This document shows positions 16,963 to 26,683 of a stretch of DNA of 64,000 bases, piece after piece; within the stretch, counting starts at the first letter, position 1, and each line of letters opens with the position of its first letter. The stretch is from Staphylococcus pettenkoferi (GTDB lineage Bacteria; Bacillota; Bacilli; Staphylococcales; Staphylococcaceae). The notes below the pieces were generated by a model. That model was given only the letters and a program-made list of their open reading frames with translations, ran no database searches and had not been told where the DNA came from. The translations under genes were made by a program, and so were the position numbers. The stretch lies in the NCBI RefSeq assembly GCF_026659735.1, contig NZ_JANSKK010000005.1:124001-188000 (forward strand), given 5' to 3'.

Positions 16963-17888
16963 AAAAATTAATTATTCTAGTGCTATGTCTGATATTATTT
17001 GTAGGGGCGTGTGGCACAAACAACAAACAAAGTCACTCATCATCAAAAGGAGATAAAGGCGCATCACATCAAACTTATACTTCTGATAATGGCGATAAAG
17101 TCAAAGTGCCTACTGATCCGAAACGTATCGTCGTTTTACATCCAACCTATGTAGGTGCTTTAGTGAAATTTGGTCATAAACCTGTGGCAGTTCCGAAATT
17201 TGTGGATCAGAACAAGGTCCTGAACGAAGCAACTAAAGGGATTAAGCGAATAGATAATTCCAATGTTGAAGCGGTTGTTAAAGAGAAGCCAGACTTAATT
17301 ATTACGACTGTTGAAGATAAGAATTTAAAGAAACTCAAGAAAGTCGCGCCAACTGTGACATTTGATGCACAGAAATCGACGTATAAAGACAATACGAAGA
17401 ACTTAGCGAAACTTGTAGGTGAAGAGCAGAAAGCAGACAAGTGGTTGAAAGATTGGGACGCGCAATTAGCGAAAGATAAGAAAGAGTTAGAGCCGTTTAT
17501 TAAAGGTAAGACAGCGTCTGTAGTTCAAGAGACGCCCAAAGGGATTATGGCATTTAGCAACCATCTCGGCCGTGGCACAGAAATTATTTATGAGGGCTAT
17601 GGTTTGAAACAGCCGGATAAGCTTGCTGAAGCGACTAAAAGTAAGTTTGCGACACCTTTGAAACCAGAATTATTCAAAGATTATATTGGTGACATTGCTG
17701 TTATAGCACAGCAAGGTGACCATCAACCTTCATTTGAGAACACAAATTATTGGCAGAATTTAGATGCTGTTAAAAACCATCGTGTCATTGAATTCGATGT
17801 TTCAGAAACACAATATAATGACCCTATTTCACTCGAAAAACAACGCGAGATTTTCTACAAAGCATTAAAAGACATGGGGGAAAAGTAA
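16959..17888 (+). CDS. Iron-siderophore ABC transporter binding lipoprotein
   Basis: This 309-residue lipoprotein (lipobox VGAC) has the FecB/FhuD-type fold: VPTDPKRIVVL near the start of the mature protein, KPDLIITT in the middle and a C-terminal helical lobe. It captures a ferric siderophore outside the membrane and hands it to FecCD-type permeases. No permease lies in the same unit, so it may share the permeases encoded at 24647-26625. It overlaps the methyltransferase gene by four bases and ends at a strong terminator. Confidence 0.87.
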   Translation: MKKLIILVLCLILFVGACGTNNKQSHSSSKGDKGASHQTYTSDNGDKVKVPTDPKRIVVLHPTYVGALVKFGHKPVAVPKFVDQNKVLNEATKGIKRIDNSNVEAVVKEKPDLIITTVEDKNLKKLKKVAPTVTFDAQKSTYKDNTKNLAKLVGEEQKADKWLKDWDAQLAKDKKELEPFIKGKTASVVQETPKGIMAFSNHLGRGTEIIYEGYGLKQPDKLAEATKSKFATPLKPELFKDYIGDIAVIAQQGDHQPSFENTNYWQNLDAVKNHRVIEFDVSETQYNDPISLEKQREIFYKALKDMGEK

Positions 17889-17909
17889 GGAACTATAAGT
17901 AAACTTTCA

Positions 17910-17957
17910 GGAGTGAGACTACGAAATCAAGTCGATTTTAGTCTCGCTCCATTTTTT
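17910..17957 (+). terminator. Terminator after the binding protein gene
   Basis: GGAGTGAGACTA ... TAGTCTCGCTCC is followed by ATTTTTT. Confidence 0.85.
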
Positions 17958-18013
17958 AATTCTTCAAAATTCAAAAACAAATTCCACTTAATTGCTAAAT
18001 TTATAAAAGTTCA

Positions 18014-18061
18014 TTGACAAATAGCATGAGTTCTATATAATTGATAACGATTCTCATTATC
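18014..18061 (+). promoter_or_regulatory. Promoter with Fur box 2 before the siderophore synthesis operon
   Basis: -35 TTGACA (18014-18019) and -10 TATAAT (18036-18041) are 16 bases apart. The Fur box GATAACGATTCTCATTATC (18043-18061) follows and agrees with the 19-base consensus at 17 positions. Confidence 0.9.
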
Positions 18062-18087
18062 ATAAATAGACAAAGGATAGTGATTTT

Positions 18088-19686
18088 TTGAAATTAACAA
18101 GGAATGCTCAATTGAGCGATATACATAAACATTTTCCAAAAGTAACTGAAGAACAGTTGCACAAAGCTGAAACGGAAGCACAACAAGAAGTCCAACAACG
18201 TGTCCGTCAGCTTGCAGATTTCGAACAACTCGATCTCACACAGCTAGAATCGGATGACCGTATTCAAGCTGAACTTGCTAACTCAGAACAGAACCTCACG
18301 CTCAGCTATCTTCAATATCAACAAGACCGTGAGCGCTACAGTTCGCACTATAAAGACATCTTTGATTTCGTGCAAGGGGAAAGTTTAGACGATACTTTCT
18401 TTGAGCAGAGCGTTACTGAAGGGCATCCATTCCATCCGATGACGAAGACGAAGTTAGGATTTAATCCCGAACAGGTCATCACTTTCTCTCCAGAATTTAG
18501 ACAGCAAGCGCAGATTATTCCGGTGCTCTGTGCATCAGAACTCGTGACACAAATTCATCCTACCCACTCAACGCTCACCCCAGAATATACGGAGTGGTTT
18601 GAACAACTACAGAATGATTTATCAACGCAGAATATCGATATTTCACGTTATGAGATGCTCTTTCTTCATGAATGGCAACTGGAGCATTTCGTTCGACAAC
18701 AATACCCGGAATTACTACAACAAGAACAGCTCATCCCGCTCTACCAACATGCTATTTCAGCACGACCATTATTGTCTTTTAGAACGTTAGATGTGCCTGA
18801 GTTCAACGCTATCGTGAAGACAGCGGTCAATGTCCAAGCGACAAGTGCCGTGCGTAATGTTTCACCAGCTTCCATTCGCAACGGTATTGCATTGAGTGAA
18901 GTGGTAGCGCAAATCTATGCTGAAGGCGACTATCATCATAGCGCGATTCAGAGGGACCTAGCAGGTGCGTTTTTAAATATTAACGCAGAACATGCGAATA
19001 AAATGAGTTATTTAATACGTGAACGGCTTCCTGGAACGACTCAAGCGTCCCAAACACATCACCTCGTTTGTGCCAGCTTGATTACGAAAAGCTTTATTAC
19101 TGATCAACACATCTTGATTGAATGTATTGAACGTTTAATGGAGCGCCAAAACCTCTCTTTTGAAACGGCGACCACACAATTTCTTGAACAATACACTGCC
19201 ATCCTACTCGAAGCGACATATCGTTTACTTTTAGAAGAGGGGATTAGTCTCGAAGCGCACATGCAGAATAGTACGATTGAAATTCAAGATGGCTTACCGA
19301 CGAAGATTTACGTTCGCGATTTCGGAGGCGTGCGACTCTTCGATAGAGATGTCGATATCGATGGTTCTACTGGCCTTATCACAGATGACTTTGATGAACT
19401 ACTCGCAGTATTCTCACATTCTGTGCTTTACAATCACTTGTTCCAACTTATCCGTGTACTAGAACAGTATGGTTACGAACCATCTATCGGCTACTACATC
19501 ATTCGTGAACAACTTCGTAAATATAATGACCGTTATCAGCCACAAATTGATTTATTACAACTACCTACTTTTCGTATTAAATCACTCTTAAAGATGCGTC
19601 TTTATGAAGATGGCTATGATTACCAACATACGTACGTCAATAATCCGCTATACGAGGAAGGAGCGACAACGACATGCAATGGATAG
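18088..19686 (+). CDS. NIS siderophore synthetase (IucA/IucC family), first
   Basis: This 532-residue NRPS-independent siderophore synthetase joins citrate (or a citrate half-amide) to an amine using ATP. Family landmarks are GHPFHPMTKT near residue 111, the SFRT loop near 230, ISLEAHMQN near 388 and YVRDFGG near 410. It starts with TTG behind AAAGGAT. It heads a tightly overlapping four-gene operon (NIS, NIS, MFS, PLP enzyme) of staphyloferrin-A-like content. In S. aureus sfaD and sfaABC are divergent; here all are collinear. It corresponds to SfaB or SfaD, but I cannot say which. Confidence 0.88.
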   Translation: MKLTRNAQLSDIHKHFPKVTEEQLHKAETEAQQEVQQRVRQLADFEQLDLTQLESDDRIQAELANSEQNLTLSYLQYQQDRERYSSHYKDIFDFVQGESLDDTFFEQSVTEGHPFHPMTKTKLGFNPEQVITFSPEFRQQAQIIPVLCASELVTQIHPTHSTLTPEYTEWFEQLQNDLSTQNIDISRYEMLFLHEWQLEHFVRQQYPELLQQEQLIPLYQHAISARPLLSFRTLDVPEFNAIVKTAVNVQATSAVRNVSPASIRNGIALSEVVAQIYAEGDYHHSAIQRDLAGAFLNINAEHANKMSYLIRERLPGTTQASQTHHLVCASLITKSFITDQHILIECIERLMERQNLSFETATTQFLEQYTAILLEATYRLLLEEGISLEAHMQNSTIEIQDGLPTKIYVRDFGGVRLFDRDVDIDGSTGLITDDFDELLAVFSHSVLYNHLFQLIRVLEQYGYEPSIGYYIIREQLRKYNDRYQPQIDLLQLPTFRIKSLLKMRLYEDGYDYQHTYVNNPLYEEGATTTCNG

Positions 19687-21359
19687 ATGAAGTATTTGCG
19701 CACACGTGCCGGTATGAATGCAGTTACGTAGAAAGTTGTATTCAAGAGAGTATTGATATTACGTTTACTAAGTTAGTGAAGTGTCTATTTGATGAGTTAA
19801 CGCCGCCGATTCATCGAGTAGAACAGCATCCACAAATGAAACGGCTCTACATTTCCCAGGAAATATTTTTAGAGTTTGAGGAAGATACGAAGAAGCTCAC
19901 ACTCTATCACAACGATGATACGCAAGTCTTACAAGATCCATTAGAACTTATCAATTGGTTAAGTCAACTTAGCAAAGGCAACTATGACTATAACCAACTC
20001 AAAGTCGAAATCGAGAATCATCTTATCAATCAAGCGATGAGTATCACATGTTGCCAGAATATGCCGAAGAGTGACCATCCGTTACTCCAAGGAGAGCAGT
20101 ATGTCATTCAAGGCCACAATATTCATCCATGTGCGAAGACGAAACTTGGGCTATCTTTTCAAGAAGTGATGCAATATTCTCCAGAGTATAATCAAGCTTT
20201 CAAATTGAACTGGATTCTCGTAAAACGAGGGCTGTTGTTTAACAATTTATCAGAAACAGAAATGCAAACACTCGTCGACTTCAGCGGCTATTTAGCAGAA
20301 ATTCCACACAACTATGATTTAATTCCAGTGCATCCTTATCAATTTGAACATGTACTCGAACACGTCTATGCTGAGGAGATTGCTAACCAAGACATCATTT
20401 TACTCAAACATCGTGGTGGTCTCGTCAAAAGTACGTCGTCTTTCCGTACGGTCTGTCCGATTGATGGCGTTACGCCAATCTTGAAATTACCGGTTAATTC
20501 ACAAATGACTTCGACGATTCGCTCTATTAGCAATAACAGCATTATCAATTCACGAAATATCGGTGAGTATTTTAACTATATCTACAACAATGACGCACGT
20601 TTAGCAGATATTAGCTTTCCTGTTCAAGAATACGGGGGCATGACGTATCGTCACTCACAAGAAGATAAGCAGCGTAACCTGTCCTTTATCTTGCGTGAGA
20701 ATAACGCCCAATATATTCCGGTCAATGCGTCGCTCTATACAGCTACGTGTCTGTTTGAGCGGAATGAAGCGGGTGAGAAAGTATATACGACGCTCGTTGA
20801 TATGGCGCAATCGCTCCATCAACCATTAGCGTGGTTTAAACAGTATACGCGCTTGCTTGTAGAAACAGCGCTGACTTTAATGACGAAATATGGAGTAGGT
20901 TTAGAAGCCCATCTTCAGAATATGTCGTTTGAATTTCAACATGGGATGCCGACGCGTCTCCACGTCCGTGACTTTGGTGGTTTGCGTATTGATAGCTCAC
21001 GCATTCCTGAATGGGTAGAACTCACTCAAGCTTTAACGAATGCAACGACGGAGGGGATGTACGAGAAAGTACAGAACACGTTGATTAGCAACCATCTCCA
21101 AACATTGGTCACGCATTTTAGCCAAGATTATGGTTATGCGGCGTCAACGTTATGGCAATATATCAACGCTATTTTCCAAGCGACCTTTGATGATCTCGAA
21201 GCGCAAGGATTAACGCATGTCGAAGCAGACCGCGCTGCCTTTTACACTGAGACGATTAACGAGAAAGCACTACTCACGATGCGGATTGCGGAAGAGAGTC
21301 AGGATATTTATGTGAAGCGGGCGAACCCGTTGTTGGTGGCGCGTAATGTTCAAGTTTAA
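19674..21359 (+). CDS. NIS siderophore synthetase (IucA/IucC family), second
   Basis: This second synthetase of 561 residues overlaps the first by 13 bases. It shows GHNIHPCAKTKLG near residue 145, STSSFRT near 255, VGLEAHLQN near 407 and VRDFGG near 430. Two such enzymes acting in sequence on one diamine are the pattern of a two-citrate siderophore such as staphyloferrin A. The 29-base N-terminus up to the first ATG is fixed by the overlap. Reaction order between the two synthetases cannot be read from sequence. Confidence 0.88.
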   Translation: MQWIDEVFAHTCRYECSYVESCIQESIDITFTKLVKCLFDELTPPIHRVEQHPQMKRLYISQEIFLEFEEDTKKLTLYHNDDTQVLQDPLELINWLSQLSKGNYDYNQLKVEIENHLINQAMSITCCQNMPKSDHPLLQGEQYVIQGHNIHPCAKTKLGLSFQEVMQYSPEYNQAFKLNWILVKRGLLFNNLSETEMQTLVDFSGYLAEIPHNYDLIPVHPYQFEHVLEHVYAEEIANQDIILLKHRGGLVKSTSSFRTVCPIDGVTPILKLPVNSQMTSTIRSISNNSIINSRNIGEYFNYIYNNDARLADISFPVQEYGGMTYRHSQEDKQRNLSFILRENNAQYIPVNASLYTATCLFERNEAGEKVYTTLVDMAQSLHQPLAWFKQYTRLLVETALTLMTKYGVGLEAHLQNMSFEFQHGMPTRLHVRDFGGLRIDSSRIPEWVELTQALTNATTEGMYEKVQNTLISNHLQTLVTHFSQDYGYAASTLWQYINAIFQATFDDLEAQGLTHVEADRAAFYTETINEKALLTMRIAEESQDIYVKRANPLLVARNVQV

Positions 21360-22509
21360 TCCGTATGTCCGTTTCATCAGCGCTCAGTGTGTTGCGCGGA
21401 CCATCGATTGGGTCGACATCATTGCATTGAACTGGATTACGCTGCAGCTCACGGGAAGTGCGATTTATATCGCGTACATCAACTTTGCTCGTTTAATTCC
21501 GCAACTCGTCTTTGCGTTTGTGATAGGTAAAATGATTGATCGCATCAGTTCGACGAAACTCATGTATATGATTCATCTGGCGAACATCGTCCTAACTATC
21601 GGTGTCGTCGGTGCGTTCTGGCAACAGTGGAATATCTATTTGATCTTAGTCATCATCATGGCTCGGTCATTCTTCCAAGCGATCGATACGATTCAACGCA
21701 ATGCCTTAATTCCGAGCTTTGTTACTGAAGAGAAGTTGCATAAGGCGATTAGTCTCAACGCGTTAATTCTCAATGTCTCACGTTTAATCGGGCCGTTTAT
21801 CGGAGGCCTATTACTGGGTGTTATCAGCTCATACATCGTCTTAGCGTTACCTATTTTAGGCAGTATCTGTGTGATTTTACTCAATCGCGTATTACCGGAA
21901 GTGCATCGTAAGAAGAAAGAACGACACAAGATTGGCGCTTACTTGAAGTCTCAACCGGTCATCGTACTGTTGATGGTTTCAAGCGTGTTTGCGATGCTGT
22001 TCGGCTTCTCTTATACCATCGTATTACCAAGTATTGTCGATGCACAATTCGGTCGTCACACGATGATTTATTCACTTTTTACAGCGATGATTGCGGCAGG
22101 CTCTATTCTGATTCTGCTCATCTTTATGCGTTCTGAACGCCAAGGGAGCCTCGGAAGTCTGCGCTTATGGTCGATACTGTTTATCGTCTCAATTGTGCCA
22201 TTAATATTTATTCACCAAGCTTGGCTATATGCGATTGTCTTAGTTTTAATGGGCTTTGCCTCCCAAGCATTCCGTACAACGAACCGTATTCTCGTACAAA
22301 AATGGGTGGAGCCGAAATATCGTGGCTCTGTATTATCCATTTCGATGATGGACAAAGGATTTATCCCACTCGGAGGTATCTTGCTCAGCTTTATCTTTGA
22401 GCACTTCGGTCTTCACGTGGTCTACGTGACGATGATTATTGGATTAATACTGACACTTTTATGTGTCTTACTGATGTTTACAAAGGAGCATGACTATGGA
22501 GCGTATTAA
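21346..22509 (+). CDS. MFS exporter of the siderophore operon
   Basis: This 387-residue major facilitator protein has about 12 membrane helices (first near residues 14-35). It is placed inside the NIS operon, overlapping both neighbours by 14 bases. MFS exporters in this place (SfaA in staphyloferrin A, SbnD in B) secrete the finished siderophore. Export of the product is inferred from context. Confidence 0.85.
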   Translation: MFKFNPYVRFISAQCVARTIDWVDIIALNWITLQLTGSAIYIAYINFARLIPQLVFAFVIGKMIDRISSTKLMYMIHLANIVLTIGVVGAFWQQWNIYLILVIIMARSFFQAIDTIQRNALIPSFVTEEKLHKAISLNALILNVSRLIGPFIGGLLLGVISSYIVLALPILGSICVILLNRVLPEVHRKKKERHKIGAYLKSQPVIVLLMVSSVFAMLFGFSYTIVLPSIVDAQFGRHTMIYSLFTAMIAAGSILILLIFMRSERQGSLGSLRLWSILFIVSIVPLIFIHQAWLYAIVLVLMGFASQAFRTTNRILVQKWVEPKYRGSVLSISMMDKGFIPLGGILLSFIFEHFGLHVVYVTMIIGLILTLLCVLLMFTKEHDYGAY

Positions 22510-23620
22510 ACATTTACTTACTGATCCAGAACAAGATTATTACATTTATGATTTAACGACGTTAGAACAACGGATTCACTGGCTCACTTCCGCGACGAAA
22601 CATTCCATTTATTACGCGGTCAAAGCCAATTCTCACCCTCGTATTCTAGAAACGCTCGCGCCCTATGTGGCGGGTTTCGAAGTCGCTTCACCAGGTGAAA
22701 TTGAGAAAGTACGCGCCGTTTCAGCGACGGCGCCTATGATTTACGGCGGGCCAGTTAAGACGAAAGGCAATCTCGCTTATGCCTTAGAGCATCATGTGAA
22801 GTCCATTCAAGTGGAAAGTCTGTACGAACTTGATGCGCTGCAATCTTTATTAGCGGACTCTGAACGCTCAGTTGAAGTGATGTTGCGCATTAATTTAAGC
22901 AATATCGAGTCGTCAGCCAAACTCAAGATGGCGGGTGTGCCCACACAGTTTGGTCTTCCTTACGACGATTTAGAAGAGGCCTTTGAGATGTGCGAGGCTA
23001 CGCCAGAACTTCAACTTTCAGGCTTTCACTTCCATTCCATGAGTAATAATTTAGATGAGCAAGCCCATGTTGATTTTATTAAAAATGCTATCACATTCGC
23101 TCAGAAATACAGTTTAAGACTGCCGGCAGACTACGCGATTAATGTTGGCGGAGGGATTGGCATCAACTATGAAGGTGAAACGCAATTCGATTTTGAAACC
23201 TTTGCATCCCAAATCGAAAACTTCCCGCAGCTGACGTTTGAGCTCGGTCGATTTATCACAGCGCCGATCGGCTATTATGCAGCGAATGTTTATGATATGA
23301 AAACGATGCATGGTGAAACGTTCGTCTTACTCAATGGCGGGACGAATCACTTTCGTTTTCCAAAAGCGTGGTATCACAATCACCCATTAGACATTCTGCA
23401 TGTTGAAACAACATCTTCGCGTGTGAAATCCATCGAGAATCAGCAAGTCACATTGGCAGGTAAGTTATGTACACCTAACGATGTCTTCGGGCCACCGTAT
23501 TCAATCAAGTCGCTCAAGACAGGGGATTGGGTCATTTTTAAAAAAGCTGGAAGCTATGCTTACGACATTAGTCACTTACAATTCTTATCCCACAATCTCC
23601 CTAAAATAAAATTTATTTAA
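22496..23620 (+). CDS. Fold-type III PLP enzyme (decarboxylase or racemase) of siderophore operon
   Basis: This protein of about 374 residues has the alanine-racemase/ornithine-decarboxylase fold. The PLP lysine is in YYAVKAN (K43), a glycine loop NVGGGIG lies near 216, ELGR is near 248, and CTPND (C325, D329) matches the Cys/Asp pair of DAP and ornithine decarboxylases. I took the second ATG because AAAGGAG is seven bases before it and only one base before the first. In S. aureus the sfa PLP enzyme supplies D-ornithine; this motif set would also fit a decarboxylase making a diamine. That choice decides the siderophore backbone. Confidence 0.8.
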   Translation: MERIKHLLTDPEQDYYIYDLTTLEQRIHWLTSATKHSIYYAVKANSHPRILETLAPYVAGFEVASPGEIEKVRAVSATAPMIYGGPVKTKGNLAYALEHHVKSIQVESLYELDALQSLLADSERSVEVMLRINLSNIESSAKLKMAGVPTQFGLPYDDLEEAFEMCEATPELQLSGFHFHSMSNNLDEQAHVDFIKNAITFAQKYSLRLPADYAINVGGGIGINYEGETQFDFETFASQIENFPQLTFELGRFITAPIGYYAANVYDMKTMHGETFVLLNGGTNHFRFPKAWYHNHPLDILHVETTSSRVKSIENQQVTLAGKLCTPNDVFGPPYSIKSLKTGDWVIFKKAGSYAYDISHLQFLSHNLPKIKFI

Positions 23621-23627
23621 ATTACAG

Positions 23628-23675
23628 TTGACAAGAGTTCTCACTTAGCTATAATTGAGAATGAATATCATCTGT
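23628..23675 (+). promoter_or_regulatory. Promoter with Fur box 3 before the siderophore importer
   Basis: -35 TTGACA (23628-23633) and -10 TATAAT (23650-23655) are 16 bases apart. The Fur-like box GAGAATGAATATCAT starts at 23657 and is weaker on its right half (about 13 of 19 consensus positions). Confidence 0.8.
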
Positions 23676-23715
23676 TTTTTATTTAAATAACTATACATAG
23701 AAAGAGGGAGTTATA

Positions 23716-24657
23716 ATGAAAAGGTTAATACCTGTACTATTGATACTCGTATTAATGCTTGCTGCATGTGGTGGCGGCAATGATAGTAAATCTTCAAGCA
23801 AGGATAAGGATACACGTGAAATCAAACATGCGATGGGGACTACTAAGGTGCCTAAGCATCCGAAACGCGTAGTGATGTTAACTAATGAAGGGACAGAAGC
23901 AGCTGTAGCAATGGACGTGAAACCTGTCGGCGCAGCGAACTCTTACGAAGGTAATCCTTGGTACCCACACTTGAAAGACAAATATAAAGGCATTAAACCT
24001 GTTGGTGGCGAAAGTAGCTTAGATTTAGAAAAGATTGCGAAGTTGAAACCAGACTTAATTATCGGTAATAAATTCAGACAAGAAGCACAATATAAAAAAC
24101 TTTCTAAGATTGCACCAACTGTGTTCTCTAAAGAATTCCGCGGTGACTGGAAAGAGAACTTCAACCTTTACGCGAAAGCTTTAGGTAAAGAGAAGAAAGG
24201 TAAAGAAGTACTTAAAGATTACGATGACCACGTAAATAAAGCGAAGAAAGAACTTGGCGACAAGAAGAATCAATCTGTTTCAATCGTACGTTTCATGCCT
24301 GGCGACGTTCGTATTTACCATCAACGTACTTTCACAGGTATCGTGCTTAAAGAATTAGGTATTAAACGTCCGAAAGGTCAAAATAAAGATGACTTTGTTG
24401 AAAAAGGCTTATCAAAAGAACGTATTAAAGCGATGGATGGAGATTACCTCTTCTACTTCACCTTCCAAGATGGAGATAAGAAAGTATCACAACTAGAGAA
24501 AGATTGGGTTAATGATCCAGAATTCAAGAAACTGAACGCTTCTAAGAAAGGTCATGTTTATAAAGTAGATGACGGAGTTTGGAACACTTCTGGCGGTGTG
24601 TTATCTGCAAATCAAATGATCGATGAAGTGAAGGACAAACTATTAAATGAAAAATAG
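23716..24657 (+). CDS. Ferric-siderophore binding lipoprotein of an FecCD importer
   Basis: This 313-residue lipoprotein (lipobox LAAC) belongs to the FecB-type class. HAMGTTKVPKHPKRVV opens the mature domain, KPDLIIGN is in the middle, and RFMPGDVRIY and WNTSGG are in the C-lobe. The sequence reminds me of Bacillus YfiY-type receptors for citrate-based siderophores more than of HtsA, from memory only. The gene overlaps the first permease by 11 bases. Confidence 0.87.
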   Translation: MKRLIPVLLILVLMLAACGGGNDSKSSSKDKDTREIKHAMGTTKVPKHPKRVVMLTNEGTEAAVAMDVKPVGAANSYEGNPWYPHLKDKYKGIKPVGGESSLDLEKIAKLKPDLIIGNKFRQEAQYKKLSKIAPTVFSKEFRGDWKENFNLYAKALGKEKKGKEVLKDYDDHVNKAKKELGDKKNQSVSIVRFMPGDVRIYHQRTFTGIVLKELGIKRPKGQNKDDFVEKGLSKERIKAMDGDYLFYFTFQDGDKKVSQLEKDWVNDPEFKKLNASKKGHVYKVDDGVWNTSGGVLSANQMIDEVKDKLLNEK

Positions 24658-25645
24658 ATACATTTGGTGGCTTCTCGCGTTTACTGGATTATTTATCGTA
24701 CTCTTTGTCTTGAGTATGATGTTGGGGTATAAACACTTCTCATTCGTAAACGTGTGGAAACATCTGATCTTAGGTCAAGAGATCAAAGATCAACGTATCT
24801 TAACGCAATTACGACTACCTCGCGCAATATTGGGCGGGGTTGTCGGCGTTTTAATGGGAATTAGTGGTGTGATGATCCAAACCATTACACGTAACCCATT
24901 TGCAAGTCCAGGTATCATGGGCGTGAACAGCGGTGCGAGTTTAATGGTCGTGATCATGTTGATTGGCTTCGGCGTCAACGGTTCGTTCCAGCTCGCATTC
25001 ATGGCTTTCCTCGGGACGATTATCGTTGCGACGATGATTATCTTGGCGACAAGCTTGCCGTTACGTCCTTTTACCGCAATGGAATTAACCCTCTTTGGCG
25101 CGAGTATCAGCGCATTCTGTATGGCGGTTACGCAAGGTTTACTCGTCTACAATGAGTCAGCGATTGAGGAAATTATTAGCTGGCTCAACGGCTCTGTGGC
25201 GAATAAGCATCTCAATGTCTTAATGTATATTTGGCCGTTTATCGTCGTAGGTCTCATCATTTCTATGTATATGGCACGTCAACTCAACTTATATATTTTA
25301 AGTGAGGATGCTTTAAAAGGTTTAGGTGCTAAGATTCTATCCATTAAAGTCATCACGATGATTGCGGTCGTCTTATTGAGTGGTTCGGCTGTCGCGCTCG
25401 CAGGTCCAATTGCCTTTGTCGGCTTGATAACACCGCACGTAGCGAAACTGCTCTGTCGAACGCACAATCATTTTATCATCATACCGATGTCGGGCTTGCT
25501 CGGCGGTTGTCTGTTGATGCTCAGCGATATCTTGAGTCGTTATCTATTAATGCCACGCGAGATTCCAGTAGGGATTACGACAGCCTTGCTCGGAACACCG
25601 GTATTTATCTATCTCATCTTAAAACGTAAGGAGTTAACAGAATGA
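24647..25645 (+). CDS. FecCD-type permease, first subunit
   Basis: This 332-residue polytopic permease of the FecCD/BtuC family has LRLPRAILGG near residue 53, NPFASPGIMGVNSGA near 85 and GLITPHVAK near the C-terminus, all typical. It forms a heterodimer with the next gene to import a ferric siderophore. No ATPase gene lies in the window; in S. aureus HtsBC and others use FhuC encoded elsewhere, and the same is likely here. Confidence 0.9.
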   Translation: MKNRYIWWLLAFTGLFIVLFVLSMMLGYKHFSFVNVWKHLILGQEIKDQRILTQLRLPRAILGGVVGVLMGISGVMIQTITRNPFASPGIMGVNSGASLMVVIMLIGFGVNGSFQLAFMAFLGTIIVATMIILATSLPLRPFTAMELTLFGASISAFCMAVTQGLLVYNESAIEEIISWLNGSVANKHLNVLMYIWPFIVVGLIISMYMARQLNLYILSEDALKGLGAKILSIKVITMIAVVLLSGSAVALAGPIAFVGLITPHVAKLLCRTHNHFIIIPMSGLLGGCLLMLSDILSRYLLMPREIPVGITTALLGTPVFIYLILKRKELTE

Positions 25646-26625
25646 AGCGTTTAATTATCTTAACCGTACTATTGTTGTTGACGACCTTACTCACATTGAT
25701 GCTTGGTGACCATGTGCTCATGCCACAAGATGTTATCGGTGGACTCTTTAACGGTGCCGATGCTTACACGAACTTGGTAGTGACAGATTTAAGACTGCCG
25801 AGGGTCTTCTTAGCGATAGTGACTGGGGCAGCGCTCGGTGTAGCAGGGTGTGTGCTGCAGTTCATCACGAAGAATCCACTCGCTTCACCAGATGTTATCG
25901 GTATTTCACAAGGGGCGAACGTGGGCTCTCTCGTCTTCCTCATCGTATTGACGACGAGTACAGAAGCTTTATTGATGCCAATTCAATACCAACCGATCTT
26001 CTCTATGCTCGGTGCGATTGTGATTACGGCATTGTTGTATCTCTTGGCTTTACGTAAGAATTACAAGCGTAATCGTCTCATCTTGATAGGGGTCAGCTTT
26101 AATATTCTCTGTCAGGCGATTATCATGTTCTTGATTCTGACGTCGAACAAGCGTAGTGGTCAGGCTCAGATTTGGATTACGGGCTCTGTCCATCAAGCTG
26201 AGTATTATCAGGCGATCTTGATTACGATTGTGCTTGCGATCGTGATGTTTGCGTTGACGTATTTCTCTCGTTCGATGGATATTCATTATTTAGGTAAAAA
26301 TATTTCTGATGCGCTGGGTGTGCGTTATCAATTTATTTCGGTGTTTGCGCTGATTTCGATGAGTATCTTGATTGGTATTTCTATGAGTTATGTTGGTGGT
26401 ATTCAGTTTGTGGGATTGATTGCGCCGCATATTGCGATGCGTATGGGTGCGCATCAGTTTAGGGGGCGTATGTGGAGTAGTGCTTTTATTGGTGCGATGA
26501 TTTTGTTGGTTAGTGATTTGATTGGTAGGACGTTGTTCTTGCCGAAAGAGGTGCCGGCGGGTATCTTTACGGCGTTGATTGGTTCTCCTTTCTTTATGTA
26601 TTTGTTGATTAAAAGTAGAAAATAG
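25642..26625 (+). CDS. FecCD-type permease, second subunit
   Basis: This second FecCD permease, 327 residues, overlaps the first by four bases. It has LRLPRVFLAIVTGA, NPLASPDVIGISQGA and GLIAPHIAMR. It is the last gene of the iron island. The repeat-rich region begins 58 bases beyond its stop. Confidence 0.9.
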   Translation: MKRLIILTVLLLLTTLLTLMLGDHVLMPQDVIGGLFNGADAYTNLVVTDLRLPRVFLAIVTGAALGVAGCVLQFITKNPLASPDVIGISQGANVGSLVFLIVLTTSTEALLMPIQYQPIFSMLGAIVITALLYLLALRKNYKRNRLILIGVSFNILCQAIIMFLILTSNKRSGQAQIWITGSVHQAEYYQAILITIVLAIVMFALTYFSRSMDIHYLGKNISDALGVRYQFISVFALISMSILIGISMSYVGGIQFVGLIAPHIAMRMGAHQFRGRMWSSAFIGAMILLVSDLIGRTLFLPKEVPAGIFTALIGSPFFMYLLIKSRK

Positions 26626-26683
26626 ATGGAATATAGTGATTTGTACTAATTTGTATTCTTTGGAATATTGGGTTTACTACTAA

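Noticed and set aside
16126..17888. Heme-degradation or Isd genes
   Set aside because: No NEAT domain, sortase or monooxygenase motif is seen; the proteins are methyltransferase and FecB-type receptor.
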